Below the pieces are notes generated by a model, which was given only the letters and a program-made list of their open reading frames with translations, had not been told where the DNA came from and did not search any database. This document shows positions 22,786 to 34,191 of a stretch of 64,000 bases of DNA, one piece after another. Source of the stretch: Cryptomeria japonica (Eukaryota; Streptophyta; Pinopsida; Cupressales; Cupressaceae). The position numbers and the translations under genes are program-made. Where the stretch lies: NCBI RefSeq assembly GCF_030272615.1, contig NC_081411.1, forward strand, positions 824,656,397 through 824,720,396. The letters are read 5' to 3'. How positions within the stretch are numbered: position 1 is the stretch's first letter; each line of letters begins with the position of its first letter.

Positions 22786-23897
22786 ATTAGTAGTTTAGAT
22801 TGTTTGAAATGATCACCCCTTCTTGCAATACTCAAGTTAGATAAATTTTAGATCCAAAAGACTGTGAAATAGGGGCCTTCAACAATGCATTTTATTGACC
22901 AATTCAAAGATATGATTCATCATTAAAAAAAACACTTGTAAAATTTCAAGAGATTTCCAGAAATGTAAGAAAATCCCCAAAATTTGCTAATTTGCTCCAA
23001 AAATTATTTTTTTATGAAAAATCATAAAAAATTCATATAAAATGCAAAATCAATCCAAAAAATCTAAAATTTTTACTGGAGAGTCTTGATGGTCTTCCAA
23101 ACCCGCATAAAAAAAATTTTGCAACAAATCCAAGCAGTTTGTGAGATATGAGTAAAATAATGCAAAACCCTAATTTTCAAAGATCTAATTTTTGAGGAAT
23201 TATTTTTCATCAAATTTAAAATAAAAAAGAACAAATCCTATGTATAATTCTGAGAGCTTTCCAAAAATGTATGAAAATCCAAAAAATTCGCTAATTTTCT
23301 CTCAAAATTAATTTTTTTATGAAAAATCATAAAAAAATCATATAAAATAAAAATTTGATCCAAAAAATCTGAAAATTTTACATAACACTTCTGATAATTT
23401 TCTTGACCTACAAAAAAATCTTTTATGCCAAAATTCAAAGTCGTTTGTGAGATCTGATCAAAATAATGAAAAAACCCTAATTTTTAAAGATCTGATTTTT
23501 AGGGAAATATTTTGCATCAAAATTAAAATTGCAAAGAACAGATCCTATGTATAATTATGATATATTTCCAAAAATGTAAGAAAATCCAAAAAAATTGCTC
23601 ATTTGCTCTCAAAATTAATTTTTTATGAAAATTCATAAAAAATTCATAGAAAATTAAAATATGTTCCAATTGATTTGAATTTTTCTTTGAGAGCTCGTGA
23701 TACTGTCTTCAACTGGTAAAACATATTTGGTGCAAAATTTGCAAGCTGTTTATGAGATATGATCAAATCTCTCCAAGATCTTGATTTTGTGTCCAAAACC
23801 CTAGCTGCACAAGGTTATTCTCCAAATTGTTTTAAAAAATAGCAATATAAGGTTAGAAAATAGAAAAACCTGCAAAAAACACAGATCTAACAAAAAT
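22786..23897 (-). repeat. Leader of a gypsy element (H) with 305-base tandem repeats
   Basis: Very AT-rich with no supportable gene. Three copies of a unit of about 305 bases start at 22955, 23259 and 23566. Each opens with TTCCA(A/G)AAATGTA(A/T)GAAAATCC and includes a TTTTTTATGAAAAATCAT segment. On the minus strand the stretch lies directly downstream of an LTR end and primer site, so it is probably the untranslated leader of element H. Long tandem repeats in non-coding interior DNA are common in Tat/Ogre-type gypsy elements. Confidence 0.7.
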
Positions 23898-23919
23898 CCA
23901 TGTCCCACCGGGCGTGCCA
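23898..23919 (-). other. Primer-binding-site candidate of element H
   Basis: On the minus strand TGGCACGCCCGGTGGGACA follows the LTR end (CATAAACA) after three T. It starts TGG, as sites matching a tRNA CCA end do. I cannot name the tRNA. Confidence 0.6.
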
Positions 23920-23922
23920 AAA

Positions 23923-24113
23923 TGTTTATGGTGAAAGTGGAATAACAATATTGAAAGACTAAATGAATTCAACCACAAAACCCTAGCCTAACAACAACAA
24001 AGATCCACCATAACATATGAAAATTACCTAAGACAATGCAAATAAAAATGAAATTACAAAGATTATACCATCACATGTCCAATAGGGTTTGAATCTCCAT
24101 TCTTCCTATCTCC
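23923..24113 (-). repeat. LTR end fragment of H, left arm of a 191-base inverted repeat
   Basis: It is the reverse complement of 24833-25023 with few changes. It represents the last 191 bases of an H 5' LTR on the minus strand, joined at 24114 to plus-strand H 3' sequence. Confidence 0.85.
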
Positions 24114-24207
24114 CATATCATTCCCATCTTGGGGCAACTTTGTATCAGTTCATATTATCTTCTTTGAAACAACACAACAAGCTGCATTGTCTCAAAGAGG
24201 GGCAAAA
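24114..24207 (+). mobile_element. 3' end of an H-type interior with polypurine tract
   Basis: A short non-coding stretch ends AAAGAGGGGCAAAA (24194-24207), a polypurine tract that abuts the H LTR. Confidence 0.6.
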
Positions 24208-25023
24208 TGTAGACACCTAAAATTGTCATGTCTAATTAAATAAATATCTTTATTTATTTAATTATTTTAGCCTAATTCTTCTATTAATTAAATAAATCTT
24301 TATTTATTTAATTAATTCATTTATCCTCTTCTAGCCTTATTTCTCATTTAAATAAATACTTTTATTTATTTAAATTATCCTTTTCTTAAATTAAATAAAT
24401 ATCTTATTTATTTAATTGATCCCACTTCCTCTATTAATTAAATGAATCTTTATTTATTTAATTAATTCATTAGCCTTTTCTACCCATGACACATGTCATT
24501 CATCTCTTAATTCCTACACTACCTACCCTCTCATTATTTTATTATTTTCTCTACCTACCCTCTCATTATTTTATTATTTTCTCTACCTACCCTCTAATCA
24601 TAGCCGACCATTTATCTTTTATACCTCTCAATCTTATCCCTCCATTTCTTATAGTGTCTTCTATATAAGAAGATGCTTCCTTCATTATCAACCCCTGGAC
24701 ATATACATTCTAATCAAGCATCCTAGAATTCAATCTTTCATATGCGATCCTACTTGCAACCACATTTCCGTTCTTTGTTGAGCTCTTGTGCACACATAAA
24801 ATCTGAGAGCAAATATATCAAGCAAGATCAATGGAGATAGGAAGAATGGAGATTCAAACCCTATTGGACATGTGATGGTATAATCTTTGTGATTTCATTT
24901 TGATTTGCATTGTCTTAGGTAATCTTCATATGTTATGGTGGATCTTTGTTGTTGTTAGGCTAGGGTTTTGTGGTTGAATTCATTTAGTCTTTCAATATTG
25001 TTATTCCACTTTCAGCATAAACA
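24208..25023 (+). repeat. Full LTR of gypsy family H
   Basis: It starts TGTAGACACCTAAAATTG and ends GCATAAACA (816 bp). The first 270 bases are short ATTAAATAAAT/ATTTATTTAAT palindromes. A 32-base tandem repeat (ACCTACCCTCTCATTATTTT core, starts 24521, 24553 and a partial at 24585) follows, and a TATATAAG box is at 24662-24669. No ORF is supportable. Confidence 0.8.
24662..24669 (+). promoter_or_regulatory. TATA box candidate in LTR H
   Basis: TATATAAG follows a Pu/Py-mixed U3-like region about 450 bases from the LTR start, a usual place for the promoter of a plant LTR. Confidence 0.5.
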
Positions 25024-25452
25024 GATACATCTATTATATCGAAGAAACCCATAATTGTTTCATCAACAAGTGACTTATCGAACGGACTGGAGCCTTGATG
25101 AGTTCCAAAAGTGGCTCATCAAGAATATTATTTTCACCGACAAATGGTATGTCGAGGAAACCAAAGGAAGATCTCATCGACAAGACTTTTCAAGAAAAAG
25201 AGCATATTGAAGAATCACAAAAGATGTTGACCGAAGATGGTTTTCTCACAGAAGAATAAGACATCGATGAAACATGAAACATTACCATTGAAGACTTGTT
25301 ATCGGCCAAACATAAAGAGTCAAAGCAGAGTATTTTTGTTTTACCAAAAGGGGAGATTTCATCAACGCCTGTGTAGATATAACACATGAGATAAAGCCTT
25401 TCGATGAAAGTGAAGAGGTTGATGAAGTCATAAATCTCCTTGACAATGATGG
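25024..25452 (+). repeat. Repeat X, copy 2, first part (X2)
   Basis: It matches 3893-4320 of X1 and is broken at 25452 by element B. The target duplication GATGG is at 25448-25452 and 32994-32998. It holds no gene. The left border is the H LTR end, so whatever of X lay further left is missing. Confidence 0.82.
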
Positions 25453-26635
25453 TGATGAATACTAAGAGGGGGGGAGTGAATTAGTATGCCAAAAATCTTT
25501 GTACTTAAACACTTTACTATTCTAACAGTAAACCGGTAAAGCAGCTTAGCAAACAAACCAATTAGCACACATGCAAACCAAATAGAAAATAATGCATTCA
25601 CCCACAGAAGCACAAACACCATAACACAAGATATTTTGACATGGAAACCCAAATGGGAAAAACCACAGTGAGATGAAACTCACAAGTAACTATCTGTAGA
25701 ATAGGAACCAGACTAGTTAAGGTCAGACCGGTTAAGATCATACAATGTTCTTTACCAGAACAGATCCTGTTAGGAATCTCAATCTCTATTAGGAGACAAG
25801 TCCAATTAAAGACTACCTTGCTAGAGGATTTTAGATCCACAGATGTGAACCACCTTGTTAGAGGATTTAAAAAAGGCTTTTTGGGCCTACCCAGTTAAGG
25901 GCTTCAGACTTGTCAAAGATGTGAGTGATCAACAAGTGAGTGATCTAGAAAATAGTATAGGTTGCTTGATTAGATCCACTATGGCCCATAGCTAATGCAT
26001 TTCAGCATTACTTCAGTCTTCAGTAACTCTCACTCAGTTACAGTTCACAAACTTAATCTTCTCAGTTAAGATCATACTTACAAAAACTCATCAACCACCT
26101 TAAACCCTTGCAACCCCTAAAACCCTAGACATGATGTCCTTATAAAGGAATCTGATTTCATGTCGGTCCAATAGGTTTACAATCCAATTTCCTAGGTTCA
26201 ATGAATCTAGACATACTTGGTAACACGACACAAAAAGCACCGCCAGAGTGTCAGCATCGTCAAACAATCAGTGGATGGTAACTTATCACAAAATGTTGGT
26301 TGGTAACTCATCACAGAGTATTACCGGTTCATACAAAATACTGGTTTAAGCAAAATACCAGTTGTCGGTTTGACGAAAATGAAGACTGGGAAATATGTGT
26401 TCTGCCGCTTTGATCCTTCATACCGCTTAAGATCCTCGAACCGCTTGGGGTCTTCATACCGCTTCAGACAGGTAAACACTTTTTGCAATACACCGATAGT
26501 CTAAAGACTATTATGCATCATACCGGTTGGAACAAATTTCAGTTGAGCTTTTAACTCATACATATAAAAAGTGATCTCAATGTAAGTGTGTGTCCATCAA
26601 TGACAATCACATCATAATCATCAAAAATGCCAACA
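25453..26635 (-). repeat. 3' LTR of element B
   Basis: Plus-strand ends TGATGAATACTAAG and AATGCCAACA, 1,183 bp, closely matching 31828-32993. The stem of the C-loop hairpin is ATACTAA (25459-25465) with TTAGTAT (25481-25487). Confidence 0.9.
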
Positions 26636-26662
26636 ATCTCCCCCTTTGGCATTGATGGCAAC
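26636..26662 (-). other. Polypurine tract block of element B
   Basis: On the element strand GCCAAAGGGGGAGATTG abuts the 3' LTR. A second block (TTGGCAAAGGGGGAGAAG) is at 26845-26876. Confidence 0.85.
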
Positions 26663-26974
26663 ACTTAGGAAAAAAAAAATTGACTTCTAAGTGTTTTACA
26701 ATAAAATCATCCCATAAGCAAAATTGCTCCCCCTAAGCATATACCCTATCCCTTTTGCAAACAATACAATGTATAACTATTTGCTTACCGAGATAGACAT
26801 GAAGATATACAAAGCATACATCAAAATTTTAAATACCAGAATACTTCTCCCCCTTTGCCAACAATGACAAAGTGCAACAAAACAACCCCTGTTTCCATTT
26901 GGTATTAAAATAATAAGAATTTATGACAATAAGGAATAAAACTTGTCAAAAACTGATTTAAAGTCCTGCAAAAA

Positions 26975-29900
26975 TTATTTCATAGATAAAGACCAGGACT
27001 CAAGTAGGGAGGTGGCTACTTCTTTCTCTGTCTACATCTGGGAGGCCTGCTCTTCTATGGCATCTATTGTGCTCATTTCTTGAGTCACAGTTAAGGCATC
27101 CAGATTGAGATAGCATTTCTGAAGTATTTGCAAGCGTGGGAGTAGAACCAGTTGTAGTTCCTGTAGATCTCGTGTCCAGTTGTTGATCTCGAGCTCTATT
27201 CTTGCAGACTGGATATGAAACCTATGATCGGTTTGCCCATAAGTTGTGAAAGAGTCATATGGTGGCTTGAAGGTGCTCATGTATAACTGCAAGTCTGATT
27301 GTAGCTTTTTCTTTTGTACAAGCACATCATCACAGAAGAGATGGGGTTGGAAAATCTTACTAAGTAGTAGATTCCTCTCATCCAGAGCATCCCTTATATC
27401 TTTTTGAGCTTTTTGTAGATCGGACTGGAGCTCATTTAGCTTCTTCACCAGAGCAATATTTAGATCTTTTTGATGCTCTTTCTTGGTATTCGCCTCTGCT
27501 ACCTCTTCTAGGCTCTGCACCTGATCATCCACTACTATGCATAGGAGCTTCAATTGTGCCAGTGATGAATTACTATTGGGGAGGTTTGTACCGGGTATCA
27601 AACCAGTAAGAGTGTCCACCATAGCTTGGATCACATCCTGCTCCTTTTTCCTCCTTATCACTTCAAGGCATTCTTAAGCAACCTTGATACTCTGCAGCAG
27701 ATCCATTTCACTTGCAGACTGGAGGTCAATAGGACTGGTGAGGTCAGCCGGTTTGGCTTGACTACCGGTAGCCTTTGGAGTCTCCTTCTATGTTCTCTTT
27801 GCCGCTTCTACTTCCTTGTCCTCCTCTGCTTTCTTCTTCTCTACTTCTCCTCTTTTCCTCTTCCTTATCCTCCTCTGCTTTCTTCTTCTTTACATCTTCT
27901 TATTTCTTTTTCTCTTCTTCCTCTTCTTTTCTTTCCTTCTCATCCTCTTTTCTCTTTTCCTCCTCTTTCCATTTCTCCTTATCTTCTTCCTTTTTCTTCT
28001 CCTCCACCTGCTTCTTTGCTTCCTCCTATTTGTCCTCTACTTTCTTTTCTACCTGTTCAACCTACTTCTCTTATCCTGTTGCTTCTAATGGTGTGCCCTG
28101 AGCAACTTCCTCTACATCCAGAGCATCGACATCAATAGTGTCTTTAGGTTCAGCGACCGGGTTTCCTTCATCATCAAACACCTCATCCGTTTTTGTTATT
28201 GTCGGTTCTTGCTCAGCCTTTTTGTTGGCTTGAAGTAATTTGTGTGTGTGTACAGCAGTTTTCATATGCAAATGAGTGTCCTTCTCAACATCATCAATTC
28301 TTCCTTCTAGTAACCAGAGTCTTCTTCTTCTAGTGAAGAAGAGTCCTTTATTTTGATTGATGACTTCAAACAGCTCACAATTGGACAGGTCGAGAAAGTG
28401 TTGGGCAAAAACTTTCTCCCTTATTTCCTATTCCTTCTCTATGGAAATGAGATCATTTATTGTCTAAGGACTTATACAAAGAATCCGATGTCTCAGATCT
28501 AATTTCTGAAGGTGACCGGTCATTAGCACACAAATACTTAATAATTTCTTGCTCTACTTCTTCCTTTTCTTCATCATTAAAATCATCAAAATGATCTACC
28601 AAATCATTTAACAACTTTCTCCTAATATTTTTAATTGTTCTTTGATAATGTGTCAAAGGTTTGTAGGAATATATATCAATATTTACCGGTGCAGATGATG
28701 CCAGTTCATTCTTTGTCTTTTTCCTTGTTTTCCTTGTCTTCTTAGGCTTTTCCTCAGATACATTTTCTTCTGAGTCTAGTGAATTGTTCTTAGTCTTTCT
28801 CTTCCTCTCAAAGACTTTGGTAGGTGCCACTTCTAGTTTCTTCTTAGCAGGTGACCGCTTGGTCACTTTGGGACTTGATGGAGTAACCGGTGTTGATGCT
28901 GAAGGCATTGCCTTCCCTTTCTTTGTTGAGGGTTCTTTAATCAGTGTCACCCTTTCCAGATAGGTGTCGGTTCTCTTTGCCTTCAGATCAAGGGGAAAGG
29001 CAAGTAGGGTAGAAGCATACCCATCCAGCATATCATACATTACCTCATAGCCCATAGGCTCCATTTCTTCTTGTCTGGGATCGAATGCCTCCATTATGCA
29101 CACATCAGTTTCGATGGTGAAGCATATGTCCTCCTGATACTTCTTGACTATATCACTGAATATCCTTATCCTTTGGCTCATCTTGCACTTGAACTCATCA
29201 AAGTATTTGTTCAGCACTTCCGGATAGCCAGTTCCAACTGCTTGTAGACTTTCCTTGATTTGTTTTGTCACTAGTTGGTCGGCAGACCACTGAATGTCAC
29301 CTACTCTTGGAAAGTAGCCTTGAAAGTAAAAGAACAACCCAACCAGTAGTTGTCCAAACTTAAACTTCAGTGCATTATCTTGTTTGATTGACTTGAGGTT
29401 CAACAGGAGTTGTCTGTGCATACAGGTGCATAGATCAAATGATGCATCTTCTTTGACCATACTGTAAGTGGCATTTACTATTGCAGGAGATACAGAGTTA
29501 ATTCTGCTGGAATGAAACATCCGGTATCCTATCACCATACACACATATTTCACCAGGTCGTCTTTGATGGAATTGATAGTCATTCCATGTGAGTCGCTCA
29601 CTGAACTAGTGAGCTTGGTCATTTCGGTCTTGATGACCTTCCTCAGGGCTGGACTTCACTGACATTGTAGAAACCGGTGACAGCATGAATAGCTTGTGGT
29701 GTGATATCATTTGTTCTCTCAAGATACATCTTATCATCGTGTACCCTGCTTGAAATAATGCAAATGTGATCATCCAATAATTCTTCAAGAAAGTAAACTA
29801 CATTATGAAGTTTCTTCTTTTCCAAAATGCTGAATTTCAGTTTAATCTTCTTATCCTTTCCACAGAATAAACTCAGCTGGGAATGGATCACCAGAGACCC

Positions 29901-30056
29901 TAGGTCTTTGATTTTGCAATCTATGTAATCCAAAATGCCCTCTTCTACTATAACACCAGTAGGTACTTGAGACAGGGCATTGTATTTCGACTTTCATTGA
30001 ATGAAGTCCATAGAATCAATAGGTGCACTAGAGCTAGCATGTGACACAGAAGCCAT
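26975..30056 (-). pseudogene. ORF2 of element B: unrecognised long protein
   Basis: I do not recognise this protein. The start MASVSHASSSAP at 30056 resembles the MASSSAPEF start of ORF2 in A. The globular part has ERTNDITPQAIHAVTGFY, CMVIGYRMFHSSRINSVS, FKFGQLLVGLFFYFQGYFP and KYQEDICFTIETD, in the same order as in A. A Lys-rich stretch follows (KPKKTRKTRKKTK near 28720), then a long Lys/Glu-rich helix (about 28070-27800) and a coiled-coil C-terminus (27661-27032, LAQLKLLCIVVDDQVQSLEE). A frameshift near 29630, another beyond 28453 and several stops break it. The length, about 1,020 codons, is close to that of A and X. Confidence 0.7.
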
Positions 30057-30499
30057 GATAGACAGAGAATTATGAAAAATACCTTTGTAGATCAAAATTT
30101 AGGGCTTCGTAGTCTGAACTTAGTCACACACTCCTTTGGTTGCAAAGATACCGCTTTGCATTCTTCACTCTTCCAACAAATGTTTGCTTTAGATTCTCCT
30201 TCACGATTTTAATAAGCTCTTTGAATCGTAGTGTAAATTTCTTTTCTTCGCTCTGCACTCAAAAAACTTCTTTGCTCGAAAAATGACAAGTGAGAAATGA
30301 TTTGAAAATTCCTTTTAAATAAGTTCCTCACCTACCGTAACTAATGCTCCACCATTAGGGAGTAAACCCTAATTTGCCTTTTACCATTTCTGGTCTTATG
30401 CCAAATGACAGGTATCACACACCGGTTAAGGTCTTTTACCAGTTACAACTGAGGGTTATAAGCATTTCACCTTTTTCTCCCCCTAAGCTTTTTTGATGC
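30057..30499 (-). other. Spacer between the ORFs of element B
   Basis: No coding pattern is seen. It corresponds to the 306-base spacer of element A. Confidence 0.45.
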
Positions 30500-31777
30500 T
30501 TAGTTTGTCGGTTCCGTGATTTCCACACTAGGTGCAGAAACCAATTCTTCTTGCAACATTGCTGGTTTCTTCTTCCAGGTTTTGTTCATATCCGCTTAAA
30601 CAATTTCAACATCAATCGTTCCTTTTGGAGTGACTGGTATATCATCCGATATACTCTTTCTCCTTCTGTAGAATCTTGCTGAATGACCCAGTTTGTTGCA
30701 ATGATAGAAAACCATTCCAGGTGCTCTCCAAGGTCCATTATTCATGTTTTCATTCTTCCTTCTGCATGTTGCAGTAGTGTGGCCATGACCATGGCAAATC
30801 CAACAATTTTCTCTCCATCTAGTTGCCACTTGATAGCCACCACTATGCGACTAATGATTATAGTTATTAAACCGGTTGGGGTTCCGGTTCACAAAATATT
30901 TCGGACCAACTCCTTCAGCCCTCTGAGGATATCTTCCAGTGTTATTCATAATAGACCTGCATTCATATGCTCTATGCCCAAACTTGTTGCATGCATAACA
31001 ATTACCATTGAACTTATTGGATCTAGGTACATTGTTTATAAAGTAAGGAAAATTATTATAGGCTTTGTTCCTACATTCATTGGCAGTATGTCCTTCTTTA
31101 AGATAGTTAAAGCAAATAGGTTTGAACTTTTGCATACCTTTACCTTTGAATGTCGGTTGTTTTTTTGATGCTTCAGCATTTGCACTTGAGGTCTCACCTT
31201 TCTCATGACCAGAGAAACCAAGTCCATTGGTATCCTTCACCGGTTTGGCTGATTCAAGCTTTTGCTCTAGCTTAATAGTACTCTTGTTGAACTTAGCAAG
31301 TATTTCCTTTGACTCAAAGAGTTCTTTGGAAATAGCAGCATTTGTCTCCATCAAGTTTGCATTCTCAGAGATGGCTATGTTCAGTTCACTTTGTACTTCT
31401 TCTTTTTCCATTCTTCTCTCATGAAGGTGAGCAGTAAGTGCACTAATCTCTTGCTTCAACTTGGAGATCTCATGATCTTTGTCTTTCACTAGATCTTCAA
31501 CTTTCCTCTAGTTCTCAAGTTCTTGACACATTTGGATAGTCTGTCCTTCCAACTCCTTTCTTAGGTTGGAGTTTGATTCATTCAGTTTTTCTACTTCTTG
31601 AATTAGGGCTTCCATAGCCGCTTCATCAGAAGAACTGTTTTCATATAGCTCCATCAATTTTTCAGCATGTTCTCTCCTTTTTGCCTAAGAGGCCTTGTAT
31701 TTGATCATAAGATCATCATAGACTTGCTTAGACTGAGTGAGTCGATGAGTAAGTTCCCTCATAGTGTATTCCCCCAT
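30500..31777 (-). pseudogene. Gag-like coiled-coil protein with zinc knuckles (element B)
   Basis: One frame of 426 codons from ATG 31777 (MGEYTMRELTHRLTQSK) to TAA 30500, with about four nonsense codons and no indel. Residues 1-190 are charged heptads (coiled coil). Then DTNGLGF, as in A, and knuckles CFNYLKEGHTANEC, CYACNKFGHRAYEC and CWICHGHGHTTATC, with a degenerate fourth (YHCNKLGHSARFY). The first knuckle has Tyr for its second Cys and the last ends in Tyr, at the same positions as in A. There is no capsid domain. The role is probably RNA binding. Confidence 0.75.
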
Positions 31778-31813
31778 ATCTCTTTCCAAGTGGTTAGACT
31801 TATAGAAAGGTTG

Positions 31814-31825
31814 GCTCTGATACCA
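31814..31825 (-). other. Primer-binding site of element B
   Basis: The element strand reads TGGTATCAGAGC, an exact initiator-Met site, next to the LTR at 31828. Confidence 0.88.
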
Positions 31826-31827
31826 AT

Positions 31828-32993
31828 TGATTAATACTAAGAGGGGGGGTGAATTAGTATGCCAAAAATCTTTGTACTTAAACACTTTACTATTCTAACA
31901 GTAAACCAGTAAAGCAGCTTAGCAAACAAACCGGTTAGAACACATGCAAACCAAATAGAAAATAATGCATTCACCCACAGAAGCACAAACACCATAACAC
32001 AAGATATTTTGACATGGAAACCCAAATGGGAAAAACCACAGTGAGATGAAACTCAGAAGTAACTATCTGCAGAATAGGAACCAGACTGGTTAAGGTCATG
32101 CAATGTTCTTTACCAGAACAGATCCTGTTAGGAATCTCAGTCTCTTTTAGGAGACAAGTCCAATTAAAGACTACCTTGCTAGAGGATTTTAGATCCACAG
32201 ATGTGAAGCACCTTGTTAGATGATTTACAAAAGGCTTTTTGGGCCTACCCAGTTAAGGGCTTCAGACTTGTCGAAGATGTGAGTGATCAACAAGTGAGTG
32301 ATCTAGAAAATAGTATAGGTTGCTTGATTAGATCCACTATGGCTCATAGCTAATGCATTTCAGCATTACTTCAGTCTTCAGTAACTTTCACTCAGTTACA
32401 GTTCACAAACTTAATCTTCTCAGTTAAGATCATACTTACAAAAACTCATCAACCACCTTAAACCCTTGCAACCCCTAAAACCCTAGACATGATGTCCTTA
32501 TAAAGGAATCTGATTTCATGTCGGTCCAATAGGTTTACAATCCAATTTCCTAGGTTCAATGAATCTAGACATACTTGGTAACATGACACAAAAAGCACCG
32601 CCAGAGTGTCAGCACCGTCAAACAATCAGTGGATGGTAACTTATCACAAAATGTTGGTTGGTAACTCATCACAGAGTATTACCGGTTCATACAAAATACC
32701 GGTGTAAGCAAAATACTGGTTGCCGGTTTGATGAAAATGAAGACTGGAAAATATGTGTTCCATCGCTTTGATCCTTCGTACCACTTGAGATCCTTGAACC
32801 ACTTGGGGTCTTCATACCGCTTCAAACAAGTAAACACTTTCTGCAAAACATCGATAGTCTAAAGACTATTATGCATCATACCGGTTGGAACAAATTCCGG
32901 TTGAGCTTTTAACTCATACATATAAAAAGTGATCTCAATGTAAGTGTTTGTCCATCAATGACATTCACATCATAATCATCAAAAATGCCAATA
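31828..32993 (-). repeat. 5' LTR of element B
   Basis: 1,166 bp. The terminal CA has become TA on the plus strand (AATGCCAATA). The hairpin stem is ATACTAA (31834-31840) with TTAGTAT (31854-31860). Confidence 0.9.
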
Positions 32994-34191
32994 GATGGTA
33001 GTTTTATCAAAAATAAGGAGGCATCGATGAAACTTGACATTTCGAGGGAAGATAAAGTTAAGCTACTGAAGTACATAATTCCATCGAAAAAGGGTACGGC
33101 CATAAAACTAATGAGCATCAATGGCTAATATGAAGTGCTGCTAGACAAATGATTACTTTTTGTTGTGAGGATCAATACAAGTTTTAATAAAGTCACTTCA
33201 TCATGAATTCAAATAAATGTCTTTTTGATCGTTGTGCAACTCGTAATGGTTACCAATAAAATCAACATGAATGCTCGATAAATTGGTGAAAAGGGAAACA
33301 CTTCTAAGCAACACTTGAAAAATTTACAGCGAGTTCTAGAGAACTGAAATGATTCGAGATCAAATTCACAAGTGGTTTACCCTGAATTCAAGTAAGTCTT
33401 TCACTCTCAGAGCTCTGTAGTGATAATGGAGGGGTCATCTTCTAAAAAGAATAGGGCTAGGAAAGTTAAAGAGACCCAGCCCACAGAAGACAAACCTAAG
33501 AGGCAGAAAAAGGAAGGGCACTCTTTGACCCAGGACCTAATTGACCAATGTCTTGCATCAAGCCTTAGGTCTAAGAAAGTTAAAACGGATGAGGAAGGTC
33601 TGGAGGATATATTTGAAATCCTAGGAGATACATGAACAAAGATAAGGGGTCATGAATTGTTTATTTTTGGGTATATACAAAGGAGTGTAGTCGAGCCTGT
33701 GAATAACTTGTGGAGGTTGAATTTGGGGAAATTGGTAGTGACTAATGTCTTTGTGAATGTTGAACTCATGAAATCCCTAGCCAACAATTATGAACCCAAG
33801 ACCAAGACCATATGTGATTATATGGAGAGACCAGTATTGTCAATTACCAAGGAAATTATTGACACTGTGTTTGATTTAGATTGTGGATTCGAAGAGAAAA
33901 TTGATACCAAGAAATTGACACAAGAGTACTTCAACCTAGAGGAAGTCTATAAGACGTGGGGACTCCCTATCCATAGACCCAGGGTTGTATGATTGATAGT
34001 GCCATTTGATAAAGATAACAAAGCTCCATATGATGTCAATTTGTTTCATCCTTATTTAAAGTATACATATAAATGCGTTGCTCAGGTTTTGGGAATAGAG
34101 GTTGATCCCTTGATGGATATCATGGCTATGCTCATTTGTGCAGATCTGCAATCTAAAGATCCCCGGTTATATGATTTTTCTACCTATCTTG
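32994..34191 (+). repeat. Repeat X, copy 2, second part
   Basis: It matches 4313-5510 of X1. It runs from the GATGG duplication of B to the TCTTG duplication of C (34187-34191 and 58431-58435). Confidence 0.85.
33426..34191 (+). pseudogene. Unrecognised ORF of repeat X, copy 2, N-terminal part
   Basis: ATG at 33426 opens MEGSSSKKNRARKVKETQPT. The frame is kept to 34191, where C breaks it, and continues at 58431. Stops at 33633-33635 (TGA, copy 1 has TGG) and 33990-33992 (TGA, copy 1 has GGA) are point changes. The one-base deletion of X1 near 4830 is absent here, so this copy shows the original frame of the N-terminus. Function unknown; see the copy 1 entry for domains. Confidence 0.7.

Larger units (their letters stand above)
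25453..32993 (-). mobile_element. Element B: large non-autonomous LTR retrotransposon
   Basis: 7,541 bp, minus strand, target duplication GATGG. The 5' LTR is 32993-31828, the primer site 31825-31814, and the 3' LTR 26635-25453. The interior has a zinc-knuckle ORF (31777-30500) and a long second ORF (30056-26975). No pol motif is seen. The layout equals that of element A, although the LTR sequences differ. It is a second family built to the same plan. Confidence 0.87.

Noticed and set aside
27626-28138. Plus-strand ORFs rich in Ser, Leu and Phe
   Set aside because: They are the mirror of the Lys/Glu-rich segment of ORF2 in B on the minus strand.
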